Assembly (NCBI GenBank): GCA_043228905.1
Contig: JBHGNT010000008.1
Location: 14,880,001-14,944,000, forward strand
DNA from: Azolla caroliniana
Lineage: Eukaryota > Polypodiophyta
Length of the DNA: 64,000 nt
Reading direction: 5' to 3'
In this document: one piece after another, positions 9,088 to 20,991 of the stretch
How the letters are laid out: each line of letters opens with the position of its first letter
How positions within the stretch are numbered: position 1 is the first letter of the stretch
The notes under the pieces: model-generated
The model's database searches: none
What the model was told of the DNA's origin: nothing
Seen by the model: the letters and a program-made list of their open reading frames with translations, nothing else
Translations under genes and position numbers: made by a program

Positions 9088-9185
9088 GCTCACTTCTTCC
9101 TTCTCTCGAAGAAGTTCCACACCTCTCATAGTACTAATCCTTCGTTTAGTACTAATTCCTTCTCTGTCTCAGTACTGTTCATGAC
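8743..9185 (+). repeat. G1 3' LTR
   Basis: It is near-identical to 4042-4481. The differences I see are one base in GGCAC/GGCAA, the central base of the palindrome, a base near the end of the CT tract, and a slightly longer CT run. The terminal base before the duplication is ambiguous. This indicates recent insertion. Confidence 0.95.
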
Positions 9186-9191
9186 TGAACG

Positions 9192-11959
9192 TGGCATCCG
9201 ACACTGCCGGTGAGCTGTGGCACAAGAGGTTGTGTCATATGAGCGAGAAGGGGATAAAGAGGCTTGCAGAAGACAACCTCATTCTAGTGAAGAACGTGCA
9301 CTTGGAGAAGTGCACTGATTGTCTGGCCGGTAAGCAAAACCGGACCTCCTTCCGACCAAGGCCACCGATGAGACGTAATGCACCACTGGAGTTGGTGCAC
9401 ACGGATGTGTGTCAAGTAGACACGAAGTCACATGCCGGAGCGCAGTACTTCGTGACGTTCATAGATGACCACAGCTGGAAGTTGTGGGCCACACCGTTGA
9501 AGACGAAGGATCAGGTGTTATCCATCTTCAAAGAGCTCCACGCGAGAGTGGAAAGAGAAACCGGTTGGAAGTTGAAGGCGGTTCGAGCAGATAACGGAGG
9601 AGAATACCAGGGGCAGTTCGAGGAGCACTGCTGCTCGAAGGGAATCCGGCTCGAATTTACCGTGCCGAAGACGCCGGAACTAAACGGACTGGCCAAGAGG
9701 ATGAACCGGACCATAATGGAGAGGGTCCGGAGTATGCTAGCGCATGCAAAACTACCCAAGAAGTTTTGGGCTGAGGCATTGTTGACAGCGACATATGTGA
9801 TAAATAGATCACCCTTAGTACCCTTGGACAGAGACACGCCACAGAGAGTGTGGACAGGTAAGGAAGTATCCTACCGGCTTCTGAAGGTGTTCGGGTGTCT
9901 CGCGTACGTGCATGTAGCTAAGGACCGGAGAGGAAAGTTAGATCCAAAGACCCGGCCATGCATATTCCTTGGTTACGGTGACGATGAGTTCGGCTACCGA
10001 GTGTGGGACCTGGTTGACAAGAAGGTATTCCGGAGTCGAGATATTATCTTCATGGAGGACAAGACGCTCACCGACTAGGAGTCGGAGAAGAAGAAGATGA
10101 ACTCCGAGTCGACCGGTAAGGATCGACTCTACGATGAGCAGACCCAACCGGCAAGAGACCGGTTAGCACTCGAGGGACCAGCCGGTTACAGTGAGGATAT
10201 CGAACCGGCTGAAGAAGAAGTAGAGGAAGCTGAAACCGGAACCGGCCAAGACCCCGAATCGGATTCAGATGAAGAGCAAATGGAGGAGCCGGTTACCGAA
10301 GCCCAAAGGCGGAGATATCCTCTCAGAGAGAGAAGGGCCCCCCGGAGATTTCCGGATGCAGAGCATGTGCTGTTAACCGATGAGGGGGAGCCAGAAAGCT
10401 TCGAAGAAGCGAAGGATGACACTCACAGCCGCAAATGGTTAAGTGCCATGCAGGATGAGATGGATTCCCTGCATGAAAACCATACGTACGAATTGGTGGA
10501 GTTGCCAAAAGGAAAGCGGGCACTCCGAAACAAGTGGGTGTACAAGTTGAAACTGGGAGATGCCGGCAACCCCCCGAGATACAAAGCCAGGATCGTGGTG
10601 AAGGGGTTCCAGCAGAAGAAGGGCGTGGACTTCGACGAGATATTTGCCCCGGTAGTAAAGATGACCTCCATCCGGACGGTGCTGAGTATAGCGGCAAGCA
10701 TGGACCTCGAGGTAGAGCAGCTAGACGTGAAGACGACATTCCTTCACGGTGACCTCGAAGAGGAGATCTACATTTAGCAACCGGAAGGATTCGTGGAGAA
10801 AGGGAAGGAGCACCTGGTATGCCGGCTGAAGAAGAGCCTGTACGGACTAAAGCAGGCTCCCCAACAATGGTACCAGAAGTTTGATTCCTTCATGACCGAT
10901 CAAGGGTACCACAAGACGCAGGCCGATCACTACGTGTTTGTGAGGAAGTTCGAAGGAGGCGACTTCCTGATACTCCTTCTGTACGTGGACAACATGTTGA
11001 TCGTCGGACGAGACCAAGCCAAAATACGGATGCTGAAGAAGGCTCTCAACCGAACCTTCTCAATGAAAGACTTGGGTCCGGCAAGATAGATGCTGGGGAT
11101 GCATATTATCCGGAACCGGTCATTGAAGCAATTATGGCTGTCACAGGAGAAGTACGTGACAAAGGTGCTTCAGCAGTTCAACATGTCAGATGCAAAACCG
11201 GTCGGATCGACACTTCCGGCAAATTGCAGGTTATCCGGTAAGCAAAGCCCGAAGACGAAAGCAGAGAAGGCGGATATGATGAAGATTCCATATGCCTCTG
11301 CCGTTGGGAGCTTAATGTACGCAATGGTGTGTATCCGACCGGATATAGGATACGCAGTTGGAGTGGTGAGTCCGTTCATGAGCAATCCCGGCAAGGAGCA
11401 CTGGAACACGGTCAAATGGATACTCCGGTATTTGAAGGGCACTTCAAATATGTGTCTCCGATTCGGCTCCGGAAAACCTCAACTTGACGGTTTCACCGAT
11501 TCGGACATGTCGGCTGCTGTGGTTACCAGCCGGTCTACATCCGGGTATGTAATGACATATGCAGGGGGAGTTGTTTCGTGGCAGTCGAGGCTGCAGAAGA
11601 CGGTTGCGTTGTCAACCACAGAGGCGGAGTACATGGCGGCTGTGGAAGCCGGCAAGGAAATCTTATGGATGAAGGACTTCATCAGAGAGCTCGGTATCCG
11701 GCAAGATGAATACCGGCTCTATTGTGACAGTCAAAGTGCCATCCACCTTGCTAAGAATGCAGCCTACCATTCCCGGATGAAGCATAACCAGCGAAGATAT
11801 CACTAGATCTGGGAAAGAGTAGATGACCAAGAGTTCGCACTGACGAAGATCCACACGGCCGAGAACGGGTCAGATATGCTGACCAAAGTGCTAATACCCG
11901 ACAAGCTGGATGCATGCCGGAAGAGGATCGGACTAGTAAGACACCCCATGCTGGAGTGA
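9192..11959 (+). pseudogene. A2 integrase-RT-RNase H, 3' part of polyprotein
   Basis: The frame continues that of 2763-4041 across G1. It opens with the HHCC finger (WHKRLCHM, CTDC), then the rve core with HTDVC and DNGGEY. The third catalytic residue is lysine (LAKRMN, codon 9695-9697) instead of glutamate. The RT motif reads YVDNM (10982-10996) instead of YVDDM. RNase H (TDSDMS, STTEAEYMA) follows. Amber stops lie at 10076, 10775, 11087 and 11804, and the normal terminator at 11957. At least three ambers replace a codon that relatives suggest was CAG. There is no frameshift in 2.7 kb, so decay is by point mutation only. Confidence 0.9.
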
Positions 11960-11969
11960 AGGGGGAGTT
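11957..11969 (+). promoter_or_regulatory. A2 polypurine tract
   Basis: TGAAGGGGGAGTT lies directly before the 3' LTR and overlaps the pol stop codon. X has the same tract at 20353-20365. Confidence 0.8.
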
Positions 11970-12646
11970 TGTTGGGAGACCGGTCCCTCCGGATGGGAAG
12001 GGAGAAGAACAATGTTGATAAGCAAACTCGGCCCGAGGCCGAAACCGGATAAGGAGTACCCGGTTACGGAGAGTCGAATGGTGCAGACCCGGTGAGAACT
12101 AGATGAGGAGTACCCGGTTTCGGAGAGCCGGATGGTGCAGACCCAGTGAGAACTGGATGAGGAGTACCCGACTACGGAGAGCCGGATGGTGCAATCCAGG
12201 TGAGGAGTGCTCACCGGATGAAGAGACATATTCATAAATATGTTTCTGAGAGTCCATCATGGCTATATTTGTAAATAGCCGAAAACTCATATTAGTATAA
12301 ATATGACTTAGGGCAAACTTTTAGATATTGTTGTTATTCTTGTTAGTGTACAGAGAGAGAAAGAGAGAGAAAGAGGTCGTTGCCTCTGTTGTAACCGCCA
12401 CCTGTGGCGAAGATTGTGAGCACGAGGTCGTTGCCTCCGTGAATTCACTGTTGTACATTCTAACATAGTGATAGTTTGCAGCCTGTGGGCTGCCGTGGAT
12501 TTTTACCCTTAGTTTGGGTTTTCCACGTAAACATCCTGTGTACTCTTCTCTTCTTCGTGTCGTGCATTTATTTCCCGTTTTCTATGTATGATTCTAAGCT
12601 CGGTTCTGGCCGAGCGTTGCGTATAGGGAGCGTGCAGTTCCTGTCA
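11970..12646 (+). repeat. A2 3' LTR
   Basis: 677 bp, from TGTTGGGAGAC to TTCCTGTCA. It has about three minisatellite units against four in the 5' LTR. Its last five bases TGTCA (12642-12646) are the target site of B1 and recur at 18254-18258. Confidence 0.92.
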
Positions 12647-13015
12647 TGTTGAGAGACAAGGTCAACATTGGCCGGATTGGCTGAAGAAGCCGAGGACCGG
12701 ATCGGTTGGGACCGATCGGTTAGGCCGTTGGGAAAGATATTCCGTGATGAATATATTTGGGAGTTTGTGTAGGAGCTCTTAATGAGCATTGAAGTACTAT
12801 CAGTACTTCGGTCAGTCCTTCTAGGACTTGTACAAAGTGTTCATTGAACACATATATGTATTGTTTTTTTTCTTGAATATATTTTTTCTAGTGTCTTCTC
12901 TCTCACTCTCTCTGTCTCTCTCGCGTATACTGCGTAAGCTCAAGCTCTCCATTAAACCTAAGTGTTCTTCCTTCTGTTCTGTCTTCATACTTGCTTCTGC
13001 ACGCTACTTTCTACA
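12647..13015 (+). repeat. B1 5' LTR
   Basis: It runs TGTTGAGAGACAAGG to CTTTCTACA. A T-rich stretch is followed by a CT tract near 12900. It is the same length as the 3' copy with scattered differences. Confidence 0.93.
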
Positions 13016-13027
13016 TGGTATCAGAGC
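13016..13027 (+). promoter_or_regulatory. B1 primer binding site (initiator Met tRNA)
   Basis: TGGTATCAGAGC abuts the 5' LTR directly. Confidence 0.92.
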
Positions 13028-13083
13028 GCGAGGGTTGAGAACCTCTCTGCAGCCGACACAGCTTGACGAAGAAGAAAGAGAAG

Positions 13084-16000
13084 AATGATGGATAGAGGCA
13101 TGGCGAGCTCGCTTCCAACAGAGAAGCTCGACAGAACCAACTACGCATCTTGGTCCTACAAGATGCACCAGTACCTGCTCGGGCAGGGCTACTAGAGTTA
13201 TGTCGAAGGAGCTAATGATGCGGCACCCGAATCGACACACAGAGACTTCCCGTCGTGGGAGCAATCGGCGAGCAGGGTATTGTACTGCTTCGCGTCGTGT
13301 GTGGGCGAACAACTATTGAGCTATGTTCGGGATACAAAGACGCCGAAGGGTGCGTGGGAAAATCTGAATAAGATTTTCGCCGCGAGCACCACAGCCAGGA
13401 AGCTTCAGCTCCGACTGGAGTTGAGCAATCTACGACAACGCGACTTGTCGGTGGCAGAATATACCTCGAAGATCAAGGATATCTACGACTCCCTCGCCTC
13501 CATAGAGGTAAACATCGAGGAGAGCGAGATGGTTCAGATCTGTTGCGGAGGTTTGGCGTCGAAGTTCGGAGCGTTCCGAACTGTTGTTTGTACCCGGGAG
13601 AATACGCTGTCCTTTTTCGACTTACAGTCAATGCTCCTAGTAGAGGAGAACCACGCGGGTGCGTCTACAAGCACGCACGCCGACAACAGAATGCTGTACA
13701 CGGAGGGTGATAGGCCCCATGGACGTGGAGGACGAGGCGAGTCGGTGCGCAATGGAGGCGGCCGACGAGATGACCAAAGGAAGAAGGCACCGAAGTGATG
13801 CCGACAGCAACTCCGGACCCTCCAGAAACAGGGGGAGTTGAAGCGATGAGAACCGGCAAGGGAAGGCCATCGTGGAGTGCTGGTACTGTGGCAAGAAAGG
13901 CCACAGGGAAAGTGAGTGCTGGAAGAAGCGCGCCGATTCGGAGAGAACCGGTTCCAGAAACGGCTCCAGACATACCGACAAGGGAAATCGGCAGCGATCG
14001 CACTACGCCGAAGAGTCCGGGAGAGCCGGAGAAGGGTCTGCCTTCGTGACAAGACACGAAGCAAACTCAATGAAACAGAGCACCCCAAGATCGGACGAGG
14101 TGTGGTACGTAGACTCCGGCACGTCAAACCACATGACGAGTCATAAGGAGTGGTTCTCGTACCTTGAAAAACCGATACAACCTGGAGTAGTCGCAATTGG
14201 AGACAACACTCCGCATCCGATCGCGAATGTAGGAGAAGTTCCCCTTAGCCATGTCGGGCAGAAAGGGAAACTCATGAACGTGTTGCACGTTCCGACAATC
14301 ACGAAAAACTTGGTCTCGGTCGGACAGATCGTCGACCAAGGGATGGAGGTTCGGTTTACACACCTCGGGTGCTTCATTGAGGAAGAAGGCCCTGTGATTG
14401 CGCAAGGGCGCAGAGACGGGAGGATGTTCATCCTCGACTCCACTGACGGCGGCACCGCAATGTTCGCGAAGGGACAAAAATCCGAGTCGGACATTGACTT
14501 GTGGCACAAGCGGATAGGCCACGTCAACCACCAATGGCTTCAAGATCTGCAATCGAAACAGGTAGTGTTCGGATTGCCCAAATTTAGTGGCCAAAAGGCA
14601 CCAATTTGTGAAGCCTGCCAGTTCGGGAAGCAACACCGACTTCCTTTCCCCAACGAGCGAAACCGGAGCTCAGAACAAGCTCGACCTTATACACTCTGAT
14701 GTATGGGGGCCGGCATAAAACGTTAGTCTTGGCGGGAGCCGATATTTCGTCTCCTTCATCGACGACCACACGCGGCACACGTGGATCTACCTCATTGAGA
14801 GGAAGAGCGAAGTCTTCGACTGCTTTCGGGACCTCAAAGGGTTCGTGGAAATGGAAATGGGACGAAAGATCAAGTGCCTGCGGTCGGATGGCGGGAAAGA
14901 CTACTTCTCCGGTCATTTCAACGGTTATCTACAACAAATGGGAATTCGGCGCGAATTCAGTTGTAGATACATGCCGGAGCAGAACGGCGTGGCCGAGAGG
15001 AAGAATCGGTCAGTTGTGGAACCGGCACGGGCAATGCTGGAGGAGAAGAGCTTGCCCAAGTTCTATTGGGCCGAGGCGGTAAGGACTGCGGTATACATCC
15101 AGAACCGGATCGGAGACAAAGTGTCGGCGCACGAGCTATATTTCGGAACAAAGCCGAACTTGCGACACTTGAGGGTGTTCGGTAGCATTGCGTATGTGCA
15201 TATACCGAAGGAGAAAAGGAGGAAGATGGACACAAAGGCCGAGAAATGCATCTTGGTCGGTTACTCAGACGAGCAGAAGGGTTATAAGTGCTATAACCCT
15301 CGCACCAAACAAGCGCGTGTCAGCCGCGACGTTGTGTTTGACGAGTCCGCGTCCTGGTACCTGCCCCTGACTCCGAACCCTGCCCCCAATCCGAGCTCTG
15401 ATGATGAGGTCAGTGAGGCCGAGATGCCTCCGAATGAGCCCGAAATCGAGACCCGCGAAGAGAGTCCGATTTCACTCCGGTTAAGTGGACTGATTGGACG
15501 ACTGAGTCGGTACGACCAGTCCGATGAAGAGCCGGCGAGTAGTGGAGACTCAGCCGTGCATTCCCCGCGCAGGAAGCCGAGGAGACGGCTTACGCGCAAA
15601 GAGAAAGGGAAGAAGGTGTCGGATTCCGGCACAGATAGGAACAAGTCAGACCGACGCGAGTCCGACTCCGAGGGAACCGGTGACGGGTCTTTAAAAGTGA
15701 AGTTCGCGTCGATTGAGAAGGGCTCGACATCAGCTAATGCGAGATTACGCCGATCTACCCGCCAGAAGAATACTGTTATGCGGTTCGGATACAACGAGTA
15801 CATGGCGCATCATTATGCATACATGACCCGTGTAACGGAAGTGTGTGAGCCGGAGAGCTACGCAGAAGCGGCTAAAGACGCGACTTGGCGTGCCGCGATG
15901 GAGGACGAGATGCACGCATTGGCAGAGAACGAGACCTGGGACCTGGTTGACGCACCAAGAGGGGTAAAACCGATCGGGTGTAGGTGGGTGTACAAAGTCA

Positions 16001-17518
16001 AGTACAACACCGATGGCTCGGTCAACCGGTACAAGGCTCGGCTAGTGACAAAGGGCTACGCGTAGAAACACGACATCGACTACAATGAGACATTTGCGCC
16101 GGTCGCCAAAATGACGACCGTTCGTGTTTTGCTCGCAGTAGCCGCGGCCAAGGGGTGGCACCTACATCAAATGGATGTAAAGAATGCGTTCCTGCAAGGT
16201 GACCTTGAGGAACAAGTGTACATGGTACAGCCCCCCGGATTTCACTCCGGAACGAACTCCTCGGCAGTATGCCAACTAAAGCAAGCCCCGCATGCCTGGA
16301 ACGCGAATATCACGCAACAACTGTGTCGGATGGGCTTCGTCACGTCAAAATCGGACCCTTCCCTGTTCATCCGGAAAGGTCGACTCGGACCGGTTAGTAT
16401 TCTACTATATGTCGATGACTTGGTCATCACCGGCGCCGACCTAGGTGAAATCAACCGCGTGAAGCTCCAGCTTGCGGCATCGTTCGACATGAAGGATCTG
16501 GGGGACCTTCATTACTTCCTCGGGATCGAAGTGATCCGTACCCCCGAAGGCATATTGATCAGCCAACGTCATTACGTGCTGGGTATGCTCTTCAAACTCG
16601 GGATGGCCGATTGTAAGTCCGTCTCGACTCCTCTGGACAGAACCATCAAGCTTCGTCTCGATACGGGAAAGGTATGCGACCTGATGAGGTTCCGACAAAT
16701 TGTCGGAAGCCTCATATACTTGACCATCACCCGACCCGACCTCAGTTATCCGGTCGGGGTGATCAGTCAGTTCATGGCGCGACCTACCGAGGAGCACCTT
16801 TAGTGTGCGCAACGCGTACTGTTGTACGTAAGCGGCACTAAGGACCGCGGACTGCTATATCAGACCGGTGCAGCCGCGCAGTTAGTCGGCTACACCGATG
16901 TTGATTGGCCTGGCAACGCCGCCGATCGCCAATCCACGTCCGGATACGCGTTCTCCCTCGGGAGTGCCGTCGATCGCGTGGAGCAGTAAGAAGCAGCCGA
17001 CAATTGCACTGTCGAGCACCTAAGCTGAGTACCGAGGAGCGGCTGTCGCGACATGCGAAGCCATATGGTTGAAGCGACTACTTAAGGACCTGCAAGCAGA
17101 GGTGTCAGATCCGACGACGATCTACTGCGACAACCTCAGCAGCATCCAACTTGCGAAGAACCCCGTTTTCCACGCACGGACCAAGCACATTGAGGTGCAC
17201 TACCATTTCAACCGTGAGCGTGTCCTTTCCGATGAAGTCGAACTTTAGTACGTGCCGACGGATCGGCAGATTTCCGACATCTTCACCAAGCCTCTTGGTC
17301 TGGACAAGTTGCGGCAACTTGCAGGTGCGCTCGGATTGCGTCACCTCGACGTGCCAAACTTGAGGGGGAGAACAGTCCCGAACGACCAAGTAAGGCAGCA
17401 GGAAAGGAGCGGAGACCGCGACACCGAGTCGGTTGTCGAGTTCGACTTCGGATCGGCTGAAGAAGCCGAGGGCGGACCTGCGGAAAAGTCCGGAAGCGGA
17501 CAGAAGGGGAGTAGCTGA
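13084..17518 (+). pseudogene. B1 gag-pol polyprotein, disrupted
   Basis: It starts at ATG 13084 or 13087. UBN2-type gag (KLDRTNYASWSYKM) is interrupted by TAG at 13193. There is a frameshift near 13770 relative to B2. The knuckle CWYCGKKGHRESEC is near 13880, protease DSGTSNHM near 14115, the HHCC finger near 14500, and a frameshift near 14670. The integrase core keeps all three catalytic regions (SDGGKDYF, NGVAERKN). An amber sits at 16063 in RT, and the segment before QAPHAWN lacks about six residues present in B2. YVDD is intact near 16410. An amber at 16801 and frameshifts break RNase H, and the KPLGLDKL tail is near 17290. It is non-functional. Confidence 0.88.
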
Positions 17519-17884
17519 AGGAGAGAGCCGTAGCCAACCACGCATGGGGGAGATGACGCCATCGAGGGCGAGAAGACCGAAAACGAGTTGGAGACAGCCA
17601 ACTCGGACGAGAGCGAAAACCGATCGGAGGTAGCCGAGTCGGCTCGGATGTTTGATTTAGACACGTGGAATCAACCGAGGCCCAAGCGGAAGAAAAGGCA
17701 GCAGAAGAAGTGTTGACACCGCAACAGCAGAAGAGCTGATATGGGCCACATGAGAAGACAAGTCGACCGGAAGGGTCGAAGCGCGCGGAGTCGAACAGGT
17801 CGAGGAGCGCGAGCGAGGCGTGAAGCCAGGAGGAACCGGAGCTGTGAAGATCCCGAAGAGCCTCAAGTTGAGCTTGAGGGGGAG
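17519..17884 (+). other. B1 3' untranslated region with polypurine tract
   Basis: This lies between the end of the pol-derived frame and the 3' LTR. It is charged, low-complexity coding-like sequence continuing from the pol tail, ending in GAGGGGGAG (17876-17884), the polypurine tract. B2 has the matching antisense stretch at about 36486-36970. Confidence 0.65.
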
Positions 17885-18253
17885 TGTTGAGAGACAAGCT
17901 TAACATCGGCCGGATCGGTTGAAGAAGCCGAGGACCGAATCGGTTAGGACCGATCGGTTAGGCCGTTAGGAAAGATATTCCGTGAGGAATATATTTGGGA
18001 GTTAGTGTAGGAGCTCTTAATGAGCATTGAAGTACTGTCAGTACTTTGGTCAGTCCTTCTAGGAATTGTACAAAGTGTTCATTGAACACATATATGTATT
18101 GTTTTTTTTCTTGAATATATTTTTTCTAGTGTCTTCTCTCTCACTCTCTCTGTCTCTCCCGCGTATACTACGTAAGCTCAAGCTCTCCATTAAACCTGAG
18201 TGTTCTTCCTTCTATTCTGTCTTCATACTTGCTTCCACATGCTACTTTCTACA
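17885..18253 (+). repeat. B1 3' LTR
   Basis: TGTTGAGAGACAAGC to CTTTCTACA, 369 bp, the partner of 12647-13015. Confidence 0.93.
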
Positions 18254-18263
18254 TGTCACCTAC
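18254..18263 (+). repeat. adjacent duplications TGTCA + CCTAC
   Basis: TGTCA is both the B1 duplication and the true last 5 bp of the A2 3' LTR. CCTAC is the A2 duplication that restores X. Together they fix the order of insertion as X, then A2, then B1. Confidence 0.92.
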
Positions 18264-20355
18264 CGACACCTGAGGGTGTTGGGATGCATATGGCTAAGGA
18301 TTAGAGGTTGAACCTCGACAATAAGTCGAAACCATGCATATTCATGGGATACTCGGAAGATGAGTTCGGCTACAGTCTATGGAACTTAGTCGATAAGAAG
18401 GTGGTGAGGAGTTGTGATGTTGTCTTCTTGGAAGACAAAACAATTGAGGACTGGAAGAAACAGAAGTCAGAGTTGACTCTCCAGTCGCCCTCGACTGCCA
18501 CCTTAAGGCAAGTTGAACCGACACAATCGGCTAATCAGAGATAGGAAGATGGAACAGTTGTATCAGAGTCCATCGACTCAGAGCAACCGACCTATGAGTC
18601 GGAGTCGATGGACTTATTGAAGTCGATCGAAGAATACGAATTAGAGTCAGTGGATACCCGACAACCTATCGACATGAATGAACTCGAGCCGAGAGAAGAG
18701 TTGACAGAGACATCCGAACTAGAGCCAACAACGAGTGGAAGGAGATACCCACTTAGGGAAAGGAGAGCACCGACGACATATGCCAGTTAATACATCCTCT
18801 TGATTGATGCAGGTGAATCAGAGTGCTATGAAGAAGCCACAACCGACAAGCATAGTAAGAAGTGGCTAAATGCGATGCAAGAAGAGATGGATTCCTTGCA
18901 CGAGAATTATACCTACGACCTAGTAGAGTTGCCGAAAGTTAAGAGAGCACTCAGGAATAGATGGTTCTACAAGGTGAAGACCGGAGAAGTTGACAATCCA
19001 CCCAAGTATAAAGCCCGCATTGTGGTGAAGGGTTTCCAATAGAAAAAGGGTGTCGATTTTCACGAAATAATCGCTCTAGTGGTGAAGATGACGCCCACTA
19101 GAACTCTTCTAAGAATAACTGTCAGTATGGATCAGGAGATCGAACAGTTGGATGTTAAGATGACATTCTTGCACGGGGAGCTGGAGGAAGAGATCTACAT
19201 GCAGCAACCTGAAGGCTTTGAGGAGACAGGGAAAGAGAACTTGGTGTGTCGACTGAAGAAAAGCTTGTATGGTCTGAAATGAGCTCCACCACATTGGTGG
19301 AACATGGGTTCCAAAAAACATAGGCGGATCATTGTGTGTTCGTAAAAAGTTATGACGAAGGTGATTTCTTGATTCTCTTATTATATGTAGATGACATGTT
19401 GATAGTCGGTCAAGATACAAGAAAGATTGGAACCTTGAAGAAAGCTCTAGGCAAATCGTTTTTCATGAAAGTTCTTGGACCAGCTAAACAGATCTTGGGG
19501 ATGCACATAGTTCGCAACAGAACTAAGAAAGTGTTGTGGCTGTCACAACAGAAGTATGTGACAAAGATCCTAGAAAGGTTCAACAAGTCGGAGGCAAAGC
19601 CAGTCGGCTTGGTGTTGCCGACAAACTACAAGTTGAATGCTGAACAATGCTCAAGAAGGTAGAAAGAAAAGGTTGAGATGAAGAAAGTATTGTATGCCTC
19701 AGCCGTTGGCAGCTTCATGTATGCTATGGTCTGCACGAGACGAGACATAGCATTTGTTGTAGGAACAATAAGCCGATAAATAAGTAATCTAGGACGAGAA
19801 CACTGGGCAACAGTGAAGTGGATACTCAGGTACTTAAAAGGCACCTCGGGGGTATGCCTAACGTATGGTGTTGGAAAAACCATGCTCGAAGGGTTTACCG
19901 ACTTGGACATGTCGGGAGATGTACATTCAAGTCGATCTACGTCAGGGTAAGTGATGACCTATGCAGGGGGAGTAGTATCGTGGCAGTCGTGACTGTAGAA
20001 GTCTGTGGCCTTGTCGACCATAAGAGCAGAGTATGGCAACGGTAGAGGCCGGCAAGGAGCTGATTTGGATGAAGAGTTTCCTTAGTGAAGTCGGGATGAA
20101 GCAAGAAGAATTCTTGCTCCACTGTGATAATCAGAGTGCCAGACATATTGCAAAGAACTCTGCATACCACTCTCGGACCATATACAAAGGAGGTATCATC
20201 GGTTGCGAGAAAAGGTAGACGAAGGCGAGTTTTCCCTCTCAAAGATACATACCGACGATAATGGATCCGACATGCACACGAAGAACCTCCCTATGGACAG
20301 ATTTAGAGTCTGTCGACAGAAGACAAGACTAACTAGGTCCTACCCACTGGAGTGA
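18264..20355 (+). pseudogene. X integrase tail, RT and RNase H
   Basis: It resumes the X frame after A2 and B1. The integrase tail is CIFMGYSEDEFGY, VDKKVVRSCDVVF. A linker ends in RRYPLRERRAP. RT follows (KWLNAMQEEMDSL, KARIVVKGFQ) with YVDD intact (LLLYVDDMLIVGQD near 19385), then RNase H (GFTDLDMSGD, AGGVVSWQS). There are at least eight premature stops and a frameshift near 19300. The ambers follow the same CAG or TGG pattern as A2. It has no activity as it stands. Confidence 0.85.
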
Positions 20356-20365
20356 AGGGGGAGTT

Positions 20366-20991
20366 TGTTAGGAATATGTCCCTCCAATGGGAGGAACCAA
20401 TTGCTCGGAGAGAGACGAATGTCGAAGATAGAGAGAGCCGACAGTCGAGGAGTTGACAAGAGATGATTGAGGTCGAAGTCACGACCGACTAGTCGGGCCA
20501 ACCGGATGGTCAATGACCAGGTCGACTAGTCAGACCGATCCGACAATCGATGGTTGAGTCGGTTGATTAGTAAGACTATTATTATTGTTTAGATAATAAT
20601 AATGGCCATGATTGTAAATAAGACATTTTGTGTATTAGTATAAATACACTTAGGGCAAACATGAGAGAAGTAGAACAGGAGTAAGAACAGAATAGTGTGA
20701 GCCTCTATATGTGAGCGCGATATAGAAGAGAGAGTGTGTGAGCGTGAGAGAGAGTGGCAGCAAAGTTCAATGAACTTGCTAAGAACCCTAAGCGGGTTAT
20801 CCTCTGTGTGTATCAGAGAAGATTGTAACCTTTTTCTTATTCTCTTGTGTATAGTGGAATCTTTGTTTTCCGTGATTTTCTCCCGTTTTAGGGTTTACAC
20901 GTTAAATCTGTGTACACTGTTTTTCTGTGTTTCCCAGTTGTGTATTTCAGCATATTGCTTTTCTTCTGGATCAATGATTCGAATCTCAACA
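20366..20991 (+). repeat. X 3' LTR
   Basis: 626 bp, TGTTAGGAATATGTCC to GAATCTCAACA, preceded by the polypurine tract TGAAGGGGGAGTT. Its TATA region reads AGTATAAATACACTTAGGG near 20638. The full-length 5' partner is lost apart from the stub at 1449. Confidence 0.9.

Larger units (their letters stand above)
4042..9185 (+). mobile_element. Ty3/gypsy chromovirus G1, young, integrase core deleted
   Basis: LTRs of about 440 bp differ by only about three substitutions plus CT-repeat length. The termini are inverted (TGTCATG and CATGACA). The duplication GAACG (or TGAACG) is at 4036/4037-4041 and 9186/9187-9191. Separate gag and pol frames are both open. No tRNA-type primer site follows the 5' LTR; a self-complementary one does. 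It sits inside A2, between protease and integrase. Its protease, RT and chromodomain resemble fungal and moss Tcn1-type chromoviruses more than the usual seed-plant lineages (inference from sequence style). Confidence 0.95.
12647..18253 (+). mobile_element. Ty1/copia element B1
   Basis: Both LTRs are 369 bp (12647-13015 and 17885-18253), flanked by TGTCA duplications at 12642-12646 and 18254-18258. The domain order is gag, knuckle, protease, integrase, RT, RNase H. It belongs to a different copia family from A2 and X (LTR start TGTTGAGAGACAAG, gag opening MDRGMASS). B2 at 36089-42134 is a second member. The internal region has stops and frameshifts. Confidence 0.94.
1992..18258 (+). mobile_element. 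Ty1/copia element A2 (hosts G1 and B1)
   Basis: LTRs lie at 1992-2733 and 11970-12646, with the final 5 bp of the 3' LTR repeated at 18254-18258 by the B1 insertion. The A2 target duplication CCTAC is at 1987-1991 and 18259-18263, where the X integrase frame resumes. The domain order is gag, CCHC knuckle, protease, gag-pre-integrase, integrase, reverse transcriptase, RNase H, the usual copia order. It carries premature stops and catalytic substitutions, so it is dead in cis. Confidence 0.93.
1449..20991 (+). mobile_element. Ty1/copia element X (decayed, hosts A2, G1, B1)
   Basis: The element is delimited by TGTTAGG at 1449 and CTCAACA at 20991, with the duplication TAATT at 1444-1448 and 20992-20996. 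It keeps only about 27-30 bp of its 5' LTR, which is fused directly to integrase sequence. The 5' LTR body, primer site, gag and protease are gone. Its own sequence is 1449-1991 and 18264-20991, and all between is later insertion. It is related to A2: both 3' LTRs follow the tract GAAGGGGGAGTT and share the TATA-region sequence ending AGGGCAAAC. Confidence 0.88.
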
